A stretch of 11,076 nt of DNA from CAZJNX01 sp964547415 (GTDB lineage: Bacteria > Pseudomonadota > Alphaproteobacteria > Rhizobiales > Amorphaceae): contig CAZJNX010000162.1 of NCBI GenBank assembly GCA_964547415.1, forward strand, positions 1 through 11,076, read 5' to 3'. The notes beneath the pieces are model-generated. The model did no database searches, had not been told where the DNA came from, and saw nothing but the letters and a program-made list of their open reading frames with translations. The stretch's first letter is position 1. Each line of letters opens with the position of its first letter. Both the position numbers and the translations under genes were made by a program. Positions 1 through 6,622 of the stretch are shown here, in pieces.

Positions 1-85
1 TGGTGCGAGAGGGGGGACTCGAACCCCCATGCCTTGCGGCGCGCGATTTTGAGTCGCGTGCGTCTACCGGTTCCGCCACTCTCGC
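1..85 (-). tRNA. tRNA-Leu, anticodon CAA
   Basis: Read on the minus strand this folds as a complete class II tRNA. The 7-bp acceptor stem GCGAGAG/CTCTCGC is formed by 79-85 and 5-11. The discriminator A is at 4 and an encoded CCA at 1-3. The T arm (12-28) is five G-C pairs closing the loop TTCGAGT. The anticodon stem CGCGA/TCGCG encloses the loop CTCAAAA, which puts anticodon CAA at 49-51 and so reads leucine UUG codons. The long variable arm (about 29-41) is as expected for tRNA-Leu. Its 3' end lies at the window edge, so any element integrated into the tRNA 3' end would lie outside the window. No clear promoter was seen upstream of it. Confidence 0.96.
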
Positions 86-433
86 CTCGCCGGGCGCCCC
101 CGGCGGCCGGGCCGGAGCGTCCCCGCGAAAATGCCCGTCGCCGCGGGCGGGACCACCCAACGGGGGGCGGCGAACTGGATCGCACGAACGCCCCTGGCGG
201 GCAAGCGGCAGGTCGCGGCGGAGCGGCACCCGGCGCGCACCCGCCCACCGCCCCGGTCGCGGTCCGGCAGGTGTCCCCTCCCCCGGACCCGCCGCGGGCG
301 GACGATGCGTCCCTTGACGGATGGATCGGCGGCGGGGATTGCTTGAGTGCAAACGATCACCCGTCACACGGTTGCCGGCAGTCGCGGGTCGGCCGGACAT
401 CGAGACGGGACAACCAGACTCGAGGGGAATGAC
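86..433. other. Divergent intergenic region between tRNA-Leu and the transporter operon
   Basis: No gene is supported in these 348 nt, which separate the minus-strand tRNA from the plus-strand operon. Most of it is GC-rich with no repeat structure I can interpret. The part from 310 on is less GC-rich. It holds a TTGACG box (314-319), the inverted repeat TTGC-N6-GCAA (339-352), a smaller inverted repeat CCGT-CAC-ACGG (361-371), and the ribosome binding site of the first gene (GAGGGG, 422-427). Reading frames that cross this stretch have poor codon composition and no family resemblance. Confidence 0.6.
314..352 (+). promoter_or_regulatory. Candidate promoter and operator of the transporter operon
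   Basis: TTGACG at 314-319 is a good alphaproteobacterial -35 box. The -10 region 17-18 nt downstream (about 337-343, GATTGCT) is a weak match. Overlapping it is a perfect inverted repeat TTGC-TTGAGT-GCAA at 339-352. That position would let a dimeric regulator block transcription. No regulator gene is in the window, so its identity is unknown. The promoter call rests on one good hexamer and on position, about 80 nt before the start codon. Confidence 0.35.
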
Positions 434-1423
434 ATGGCGCGCATTCGGAACAGGGTCGCCGCGGCGGCGCTCGCGGTCGGCCTCGTGGGCGGGGCGAGCG
501 GCGCCGAGGCGGCGGACAACTTCATCCTGTGCGGCGGCAGCCCGGGGGGCCTGTGGTCCCTCCTCGGTGCCGGTCTCGACGCCGTGGCGAAGGAGATCGA
601 TCCCAACGCCGCGGTGACCTACCAGACGTCCTCCGGCGGCTTCGCCAACATCGTCCAGGTGCTCCAGGGCAAGTGCGACATGGGCATCGTCCACGTGGGC
701 GAGGGCGTCATGGCGCTGAAGGGCGAGGCGCCCTTCGAGGAGCCGACGGAAGGCTTCGCCACCGTCGCGGTGCTCTACGACTGGGCGCCCATGCAGTGGC
801 TCGTGGACGAGAGCTTCGCCGAGGAGCACGGGCTCCAGTCGATCGCCGACCTCGCCGAGAAGAAGCCGCCCATCGACCTCATCGTCAACCGGCGCGGCAT
901 CCTGCCGTCGATCCTCGCCGAGGCCGCCCTCGGCCACGCCGGCGTCACCTTCGACGACATCGAGAGCTGGGGCGGGTCGATCCAGTACCAGGGCTCGCGC
1001 TCGGCGGGCGACGTGATGAAGGACGGCCGGGCCGACGCCTGGGTCAACGCCATGTTCATCGGGACCGGGGCCATCCGCAACATCGCCGAGACGGTGGAGC
1101 TCACGCTCCTGTCCGTGCCCGAAGACGTCGTCGAGAAGATGGGCGAGGCGTACGGATCCATCCCCTACACGGTGCCGGCCGACGCCTACGACTGGCTCGA
1201 CCGGGACGTTGCGACCTTCGGCGCGCGGGCCGCCCTCGTCGTCTCGGAGGACATGGACCCGGCGGTGGTCGAGACCTTCACCACGGCGATGATCGATCAC
1301 CTCGACAAGCTGCAGGGCGTCCACGGCTCCATGAAGGGGCTCACGGTCGACAAGATGAAGTCGGCATCGAACCTGCCCTATCACGCGGGCGCGACCGCGG
1401 CCTACGAGGCGGCCGCCAACTAG
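434..1423 (+). CDS. TAXI-family TRAP transporter periplasmic solute receptor
   Basis: This 329-residue protein is the exported substrate-capturing subunit of a TRAP transporter of the TAXI class. Family members mostly bind organic acids such as glutamate or dicarboxylates and deliver them to a sodium- or proton-coupled permease. The signal peptide is residues 1 to about 26: Arg-rich start, hydrophobic core AAAALAVGLVGG, cleavage near AEA-AD. The mature start FILCGGSPGGLW and the later TSSGGFANI (65-73) are the glycine-rich binding segments typical of TAXI receptors. I chose ATG at 434 because GAGGGG lies 6 nt upstream and the signal peptide begins there; the in-frame start at 347 would add 29 uncharged, non-signal residues. 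The matching permease follows 91 nt downstream. The ligand cannot be read from sequence; the operon context suggests a pyridine carboxylate. Confidence 0.93.
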   Translation: MARIRNRVAAAALAVGLVGGASGAEAADNFILCGGSPGGLWSLLGAGLDAVAKEIDPNAAVTYQTSSGGFANIVQVLQGKCDMGIVHVGEGVMALKGEAPFEEPTEGFATVAVLYDWAPMQWLVDESFAEEHGLQSIADLAEKKPPIDLIVNRRGILPSILAEAALGHAGVTFDDIESWGGSIQYQGSRSAGDVMKDGRADAWVNAMFIGTGAIRNIAETVELTLLSVPEDVVEKMGEAYGSIPYTVPADAYDWLDRDVATFGARAALVVSEDMDPAVVETFTTAMIDHLDKLQGVHGSMKGLTVDKMKSASNLPYHAGATAAYEAAAN

Positions 1424-1436
1424 GGCCGCAAGAGCG

Positions 1437-1472
1437 GGGCCGCCATCGCGCCGATGAGGTCGGCGGCGGCCC
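1437..1472 (+). promoter_or_regulatory. Stable intercistronic hairpin between receptor and permease genes
   Basis: GGGCCGCC (1437-1444) pairs perfectly with GGCGGCCC (1465-1472). Inside it GCCGA (1450-1454) pairs with TCGGC (1460-1464) around a TGAGG loop, leaving one 5-nt asymmetric bulge. It begins 14 nt after the receptor stop codon and has no T-run, so it is unlikely to be a full terminator. In binding-protein transporter operons such a structure commonly protects the receptor message or partly stops transcription, so that receptor exceeds permease. That role is inferred here. Confidence 0.5.
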
Positions 1473-1514
1473 GCCCCACCGGACGACCACGCCGAAGCGC
1501 CGGAGATCGACCAG

Positions 1515-3449
1515 ATGGGTTTGCCGCGCATCGGCGCCATGATGTTTTCCATCGGCGTGCGGCGCCACCCGCGTGGCACGATGATGCGCGTCATCAACGT
1601 CTACGCGGCTGCGCTCGCCGTGTGGACTCTCTACAGCGCCACCCTGTCGCGGATCGACACGCTGGCGCTCACGATCATCTTCCTCACCCTGATGTTCGCG
1701 CCGGCCTTCCTGCTGGTGACGGCCTCGCCCCGGTCGGACCGGGAACGCATCCCCCTCTACGACTGGGTGCTGTCGGCCGCCGCCATCGCCGCGGCCGTCT
1801 ACTTCATCTCCTCGATCGAGGACATCGCCACCCGGATCAGCCTGTTCCGGCCGCTGTCCGACGTCCAGGTGTTCTTCGCCGCCCTCGTCATCCTGCTCAC
1901 CCTCGAGGTGACGCGGCGGACGGTCGGCCTCTTCCTGATGCTCCTCGTCCTCGTGTTCGTGGCCTACAACCTCTTCGGCCACCTGATCGAGGGGCCGATG
2001 GGCCACGGGCTCATCACGCTCAACCACTTCCTCGACATCAACATCTACACGACGGACGGGCTGTTCGGCGTGCCCGTGAAGGTGGCGGCGACCTACGCCT
2101 TCCTGTTCGTCATGTTCGGCACCTTCCTCGAGAAGGCGGGCGGCGGGGACTTCTTCTTCAACATGTCGGCCGCCCTCACCGGGCGCTCGCCCGGCGGGCC
2201 GGCCAAGGTGGCGGTGGTGTCGTCCGCCATGTTCGGGACCATGTCGGGGAGCCCGACGTCCGACGTCGTCACCACCGGCTCCATCACCATTCCCATGATG
2301 AAGCGCCTCGGCTATCGGCCCTCCCTCGCCGGCGGGGTCGAGGTGGCGGCCTCCACCGGGGGGAGCCTCCTCCCCCCGGTGATGGGCTCGGCGGCGTTCA
2401 TCATGGCCGAGTACACCGGCATCGACTATCTCGACATCCTCTACGCCGCGCTCGTGCCCGCGATCCTCTACTACGTCGGGATCATGACGCAGGTGCACCT
2501 GCGGTCCCTGCGCCTCGACCTCGCGCCCCTCGACGCGGCGCGGGTGCCGGGCATCGGCCGGTCGCTGAAGGAGGGCTGGACCTACCTCATCCCCCTCGGG
2601 GTGCTCGTGGTGGCGCTGGTGGAGGGCTACTCGCCCACGATGGTGGCGGCGATCGGCGTCCTCACGGTGATCGCCGCGTCCTGGCTGAAGCCGGGCAAGC
2701 GGCTCGGGCCGCGGCAGATCCTCGACGCCCTGTCGGAGACGACGATCCGGATGCTCGGCGTCACCGGCGCGTGCGCGGCGGCGGGCCTCGTCATCGGCGG
2801 CATCACCATGACCGGCCTCGCCTCGAAGTTCTCCTTCATCGCCTTCGCCTTCGCAGGCGACTTCACCTTCCTCGCCCTCGTCCTCGCCGCCGTCGTCACC
2901 GTCATCCTGGGGCTCGGGATGCCGACGCCCTCGGCCTACGTGCTCGCGGCCGTCCTCATCGGGCCGACGCTGACGGGCGACTTCGGCATCGCGCTCCTCA
3001 ACGCCCACCTGTTCCTCCTCTACTTCGCGGTGATGAGCGCCATGACGCCGCCGGTCGCCGTCGCCGCCTACGCCGCGGCCGCCATCGCCCAGGCGAACCC
3101 GCTCGCGATCGCGGTGACCGCCGTGCGCCTGTCCGTCGTCGCCTTCGTGATCCCGTTCTCCTTCGTGTACGCGCCGGCCGTGCTCGCGCCCGCGCTCGCG
3201 GCGATCCCGGTCCTCCACGTCCTCACCGTGACGGCGGGGACGGTCGCGCTCGCCGTCGCCATCGAGGGCTACGTGGCGGGCCGGTCGATCGCCTGGCCGC
3301 TGCGCCTTTCCGCCGCGGCGGGGGCCCTTTGCCTGTTCTCCGCCTCGTTCGAGGCGGCGGCCATCGGCGTCCTGCTGGCCGGCGGCGCGCTCGCGTGGCA
3401 TGTGCTGGCGCGGCGCGGCGGCGCCATTCCACAGACCGAGGGAGACTGA
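1515..3449 (+). CDS. TRAP transporter fused permease (DctQ-DctM type)
   Basis: This 644-residue polytopic inner-membrane protein is the single-polypeptide permease that partners TAXI receptors. The N-terminal third has hydrophobic segments at about 26-44, 50-70, 84-100, 118-133 and 137-155. The DctM-like region follows. Its signature is at about 228-304 and includes SSAMFGTMSGSPTSDVVTTG, a GSITIPMM segment and ASTGGSLLPPVMG. A second family-like motif, GLGMPTPSAYVL, lies near 465-478, and MTPPVAVAAYAAAA near 508-523. ATG 1515 has GGAG at 1502-1505, spaced 9 nt. Later methionines (for example 1581) are possible starts, but the good ribosome binding site favours 1515. It should import the receptor's ligand by ion symport. 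The next gene starts 4 nt after its stop codon, so the uptake system and the NadC enzyme are probably co-translated. Confidence 0.93.
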   Translation: MGLPRIGAMMFSIGVRRHPRGTMMRVINVYAAALAVWTLYSATLSRIDTLALTIIFLTLMFAPAFLLVTASPRSDRERIPLYDWVLSAAAIAAAVYFISSIEDIATRISLFRPLSDVQVFFAALVILLTLEVTRRTVGLFLMLLVLVFVAYNLFGHLIEGPMGHGLITLNHFLDINIYTTDGLFGVPVKVAATYAFLFVMFGTFLEKAGGGDFFFNMSAALTGRSPGGPAKVAVVSSAMFGTMSGSPTSDVVTTGSITIPMMKRLGYRPSLAGGVEVAASTGGSLLPPVMGSAAFIMAEYTGIDYLDILYAALVPAILYYVGIMTQVHLRSLRLDLAPLDAARVPGIGRSLKEGWTYLIPLGVLVVALVEGYSPTMVAAIGVLTVIAASWLKPGKRLGPRQILDALSETTIRMLGVTGACAAAGLVIGGITMTGLASKFSFIAFAFAGDFTFLALVLAAVVTVILGLGMPTPSAYVLAAVLIGPTLTGDFGIALLNAHLFLLYFAVMSAMTPPVAVAAYAAAAIAQANPLAIAVTAVRLSVVAFVIPFSFVYAPAVLAPALAAIPVLHVLTVTAGTVALAVAIEGYVAGRSIAWPLRLSAAAGALCLFSASFEAAAIGVLLAGGALAWHVLARRGGAIPQTEGD

Positions 3450-3453
3450 CCCC

Positions 3454-4290
3454 GTGCTCGAAAGACGGCGCCTCGAACGCCTCGTCGACCTGTGGCTCGA
3501 CGAGGACATCGGCCATTACGACCTCACCGCCCAGATCATGGTGCCGGCCGGGGCGACCGGCCGCTTCGACCTCAACGCCCGCGAGGCGATGACCGTGGCG
3601 GGCCTCGAGGTGGCGGCCACGATCTTCCGCCGCCTCGATCCGGACCTTGCCTTCGAGGCGGCCGTCGCCGACGGGGCGAAGGTCGACAAGGGAACGCGGC
3701 TCGCCCGCGTCGCCGGGGACGCCCGCTCCATCCTGACGGCCGAGCGCACCGCCCTCAACATCCTGCAGCGCCTGTCCGGGATCGCCACCGAGACGGCCCG
3801 CTACGTCGCCGAGGTGGCCCACACCAAGGCCGCCGTCGTCGACACCCGCAAGACGACGCCCGGCCTCAGGATGCTCGAGAAGTACGCCGTCGTGTGCGGC
3901 GGGGCGCGCAACCACCGCCTCGGCCTCGACAGCGGGGTGATGCTGAAGGACAACCACATCGCGGTCGCCGGCTCCATCGCCGCGGCCGTCGCCACCGCGA
4001 AGGCGAAGGTGCCGATCCTCACCCGCATCGAGGTGGAGTGCGACCGGCTCGACCAGGTGGCCGAGGCGCTGGAAGCGGGCGCCGACGTCATCATGCTCGA
4101 CAACATGTCGAACGCCGACATGCGCACCGCCGTGGAGATGGTCGCCGGGCGGGCGCTGGTGGAGTGCTCGGGCGGAGTGCGCCTCGAGACGATCCGCGAG
4201 AAGGCGGAGACCGGCGTCGACTTCATCTCCGTCGGCCGGATGACCCAGTCGGCCCCGTGCGTCGACATCGGGCTCGACGAGGCGGCCTGA
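3454..4290 (+). CDS. nadC: Quinolinate phosphoribosyltransferase, decarboxylating (NadC family)
   Basis: This 278-residue cytoplasmic enzyme belongs to the family that converts quinolinate and PRPP to nicotinate mononucleotide, CO2 and pyrophosphate, the entry step to NAD. Visible family features are LDEDIG (15-20), GDARSILTAERTALN (88-102), DTRKTTPGLR (130-139), NHR (153-155), KDNH (165-168), IEVE (192-195) and IMLDNM (213-218). The length is normal for the family. GTG 3454 is preceded by GAGGGAG (3438-3444) at 9 nt spacing; the earlier in-frame start at 3400 lies inside the permease gene and adds nothing conserved. The C-terminal motif is SVGRMTQSAP, where many NadC proteins have THSAP, so this may be a distinct subfamily. 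ModD-type paralogues share the fold, but no molybdate genes are nearby. nadA and nadB are absent, while PRPP-producing domains follow 8 nt downstream. Confidence 0.9.
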   Translation: MLERRRLERLVDLWLDEDIGHYDLTAQIMVPAGATGRFDLNAREAMTVAGLEVAATIFRRLDPDLAFEAAVADGAKVDKGTRLARVAGDARSILTAERTALNILQRLSGIATETARYVAEVAHTKAAVVDTRKTTPGLRMLEKYAVVCGGARNHRLGLDSGVMLKDNHIAVAGSIAAAVATAKAKVPILTRIEVECDRLDQVAEALEAGADVIMLDNMSNADMRTAVEMVAGRALVECSGGVRLETIREKAETGVDFISVGRMTQSAPCVDIGLDEAA

Positions 4291-4298
4291 GGCGCCCC

Positions 4299-6335
4299 GT
4301 GCCCGGCACCCTGTTCCTCGTCGTCGGCCCGAGCGGGGTCGGCAAGGACACCCTGATCGACGGGGCGCGGGAGCGCCTCGCGGGGGACCCGGCCTTCGTC
4401 TTCCCGCGCCGGATCGTCACCCGGCCGGCCGGGGCGGGCGGGGAGGACCATGTGCCGGCGACCGCGGACCAGTTCGCGGTCATGGAGCGGGAGGGGGCGT
4501 TCTTCGTCACCTGGGCCGCCCACGGCCTGCGCTACGGCCTGCCCGCCTCGATCCGGGACGACCTCGCCGCCGGGCGCAACGTGGTCGTCAACGTCTCGCG
4601 GCGGATGATCGGGGAGATCGTCCGCCTCCACGATCCCGTCGAGGTCATCAGCGTGACGGCCGATCCCGAGACCGTCCGCGCCCGCCTCCTCGCCCGCGGG
4701 CGGGAGGATGCGGCGGCCGTCGCCGAGCGCATCGCCCGGGAGGCGCCGCTGCCGCGGGCGGGCGTCAGGATCGTGGAGGTGGCGAACGACGGGCCGGTGG
4801 CGCACGGGATCGGCTTCCTCGTGTCCGTCCTCCACGGGGCGGCCGACCGCCCGCTCGCCCTCAGGCGCGCCCCGCTCGACCTGTGGCGGGAGCACCTGTG
4901 CGTCCTCCATGCCGACAGCCCGGCCGTCGCGGCCTCCAACCTCGCCGGGGCGGCGATGGTGGAGGTGCGCGGCGGCGAGCGCGCGGCCTACGCCCGTCTC
5001 GCCATCGCGCAGGACGCGGCCGTCGTCGGCCCGTTCGAGGCCGCCCTGTCCGGCGCCGCCTTCGAGGCGCTCGGCCTTCGCGAGGGCGCGCCGGTCCGCG
5101 TGCGCCGCTCGCCCTCGCCGGCGAGCCGGGACGTCGTTCGCAAGAAGGTGGCGGGCGGGACGCTGACGGCCGGCGAGATCGGGCGGGTCGTCCGCGACAT
5201 GGTGGAGGGCCGCTACTCCCAGGCCGAGCTCGCCGGCTTCCTCGTCGCCGCCTCCACCAACCTGTCGCTGGAGGAGATCGTCGCCCTCACCCGCGTGCGC
5301 GCCGAGTACGCCCACCGCTTCTCCTGGGGGCGGGACCTCGTCGTCGACAAGCATTCCATGGGCGGGGTGCCGGGCAGCCGCATCACCCTCGTGGTGGTGC
5401 CCATCGTCGCCGCGAGCGGGCTCGTGATCCCGAAGACCTCCTCCCGCGCCATCACCTCCGCGGCGGGCACCGCCGACGCCATGGAGGCCCTCGCCCGGGT
5501 GGACCTGACGCCGGACGAGCTGACCGGGACCGTGACGGCGACGGGCGGGGCGATCGCCTGGAACGGGCGCATCAACCACTCGCCGGTGGACGACGTGATG
5601 AACGCCATCAACCGGCCCCTCGGGATCGCCTCGGCCAGCCTCGACGTCTCCTCGATCCTGTCGAAGAAGCTCGCCATGGGCTCCACCGACGTCGTCGTCG
5701 ACATCCCCGTCGGCCCGTTCGCCAAGGTGCGCGACCGTGCCCGCGGCGAGGGCCTCGCGCGCCTGTTCGAGACGGTCGGGCAGGGCGTCGGCCTTCGCGT
5801 CACGGCCCGCGTCACGGACGGGAGCCGGCCCATCGGCCGCGGCGTCGGGCCCGCGCTCGAGGTGCGCGATGCCCTCGGCGTCCTGTCGGGCGCGGCGAGC
5901 GCGCCCGCCGACCTCAGGGAGAAGGCGCTTTCCTTCGCCGCGCAGATCCTGTCGCGGGACCCGGCGGTGGGGCCGCACGGGGCGCGGGGCCGCGCGGAGG
6001 AGATCCTCGCCTCGGGCGCGGCCGCCGAGCGACTCGAGATGATCGTGAAGGCGCAGGGGCGCCGGGAGCCCGCCGTCCGCCCGGGCCCCTTTTCGCGGGT
6101 GGTGACGGCCGAGCGCGGCGGCCGGATCGAGGCCGTCGACTGCTTCCGCGTCGCCGGCATCGCCCGGGCGGCCGGCGCCCCGGCCGACAAGGCCGCCGGC
6201 ATCGACCTCCTGAAGGCGGCGGGCGAGACGGTGGTGGCGGGCGAGCCCGTCATGCAGGTCCTCGCGGGGAGCGAGGCGAACCTCGAGCTCGCCGGGGTGG
6301 AGATCGAGGCGGGGCCCGTCTTCCGGATCGCCTGA
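4299..6335 (+). CDS. Fusion: PhnN-type ribose 1,5-bisphosphate kinase + AMP-phosphorylase-type nucleotide phosphorylase
   Basis: One 678-residue open frame joins two enzymes. Residues 1 to about 180 match PhnN (ribose 1,5-bisphosphate + ATP to PRPP): Walker A GPSGVGKD (10-17), RRIVTRPAGAGGEDH (37-51), WAAHGLRYG (72-80), and LLARGRED (130-137). Residues about 186-272 resemble the extra N-terminal domain of archaeal-type AMP phosphorylases. Residues about 275-678 are the thymidine-phosphorylase-fold core, with DKHSMGGVPGS (350-360) and SSRAITSAAGTADAME (381-396). The latter is the AMP-phosphorylase version of the signature rather than the DeoA version. Such enzymes split NMPs with phosphate into base and ribose 1,5-bisphosphate, exactly the PhnN substrate. 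The GTG start at 4299 has TGAGG (4288-4292) overlapping the nadC stop; any later start would lose the P-loop. No C-P lyase genes are near, so a phosphonate role is unlikely. The nucleotide specificity is not readable from sequence. Confidence 0.9.
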   Translation: MPGTLFLVVGPSGVGKDTLIDGARERLAGDPAFVFPRRIVTRPAGAGGEDHVPATADQFAVMEREGAFFVTWAAHGLRYGLPASIRDDLAAGRNVVVNVSRRMIGEIVRLHDPVEVISVTADPETVRARLLARGREDAAAVAERIAREAPLPRAGVRIVEVANDGPVAHGIGFLVSVLHGAADRPLALRRAPLDLWREHLCVLHADSPAVAASNLAGAAMVEVRGGERAAYARLAIAQDAAVVGPFEAALSGAAFEALGLREGAPVRVRRSPSPASRDVVRKKVAGGTLTAGEIGRVVRDMVEGRYSQAELAGFLVAASTNLSLEEIVALTRVRAEYAHRFSWGRDLVVDKHSMGGVPGSRITLVVVPIVAASGLVIPKTSSRAITSAAGTADAMEALARVDLTPDELTGTVTATGGAIAWNGRINHSPVDDVMNAINRPLGIASASLDVSSILSKKLAMGSTDVVVDIPVGPFAKVRDRARGEGLARLFETVGQGVGLRVTARVTDGSRPIGRGVGPALEVRDALGVLSGAASAPADLREKALSFAAQILSRDPAVGPHGARGRAEEILASGAAAERLEMIVKAQGRREPAVRPGPFSRVVTAERGGRIEAVDCFRVAGIARAAGAPADKAAGIDLLKAAGETVVAGEPVMQVLAGSEANLELAGVEIEAGPVFRIA

Positions 6336-6388
6336 CAGCCCCCTTCCGCCGGACGATGGCCGCCCGGCGTGACGCTCCGGCCGGCGGC

Positions 6389-6422
6389 GCCCCGCCCGTC
6401 GGCCGGGCGGGGCGGGGCGGGG
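6389..6422 (+). terminator. GC hairpin overlapping a G-quadruplex motif downstream of the operon
   Basis: GCCCCGCCCG (6389-6398) pairs perfectly over 10 bp with CGGGCGGGGC (6404-6413) around the loop TCGGC. The 3' arm runs on into three further G tracts, giving G3-C-G4-C-G4-C-G4 at 6405-6422, a quadruplex-forming pattern with one-nucleotide loops. The hairpin and the quadruplex share the first two G tracts and so exclude each other. It lies 53 nt after the last operon stop codon. There is no T-run, so intrinsic termination is doubtful. Pausing, Rho-assisted termination or 3'-end protection fit better. The structure is clear; the role is inferred. Confidence 0.5.
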
Positions 6423-6622
6423 CGCAGCCGCGGCGGCCAGGAGCGCAGGCGGCGCGCGTCCCGCCACGGCGGGCCCCGCTCCCCGAGCGCGATCGGCGGG
6501 AGACGGTCGCGCGCTCCCCGCCCCTCGCGGCCGAAGACGGGGGGCTGGCCCGCACACCCCCTTGCTCGCCCCGCCGCGTCGTGCGGCCGACAGGATGGAC
6601 CGGGCACGGGACGAGAGGAGCC

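Noticed and set aside
128..160. Minus-strand promoter for tRNA-Leu (TTGGGT and CATTTT)
   Set aside because: The spacing is about 21 nt and both hexamers are weak.
347..433. Upstream in-frame start for the TAXI receptor
   Set aside because: The added 29 residues are not signal-like and sit over the presumed promoter/leader. ATG 434 has a ribosome binding site and starts a proper signal peptide.
1..433. Genomic island integrated at the tRNA-Leu
   Set aside because: The tRNA is intact, its 3' end faces out of the window, no integrase or repeated tRNA end is seen, and base composition does not change.
3454..4290. ModD (molybdate-linked NadC paralogue)
   Set aside because: No molybdate transport genes are adjacent, and the full set of quinolinate phosphoribosyltransferase motifs is present.
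4299..6335. Reading the PhnN domain as evidence for a phosphonate C-P lyase operon
   Set aside because: No phnGHIJKLM genes or phosphonate transporter are in the window, and the kinase is fused to a phosphorylase that makes its substrate by another route.
5349..6335. Calling the phosphorylase domain thymidine phosphorylase (DeoA)
   Set aside because: The extra N-terminal domain and the SSRAITSAAGTADAME signature match the AMP-phosphorylase group, not DeoA.
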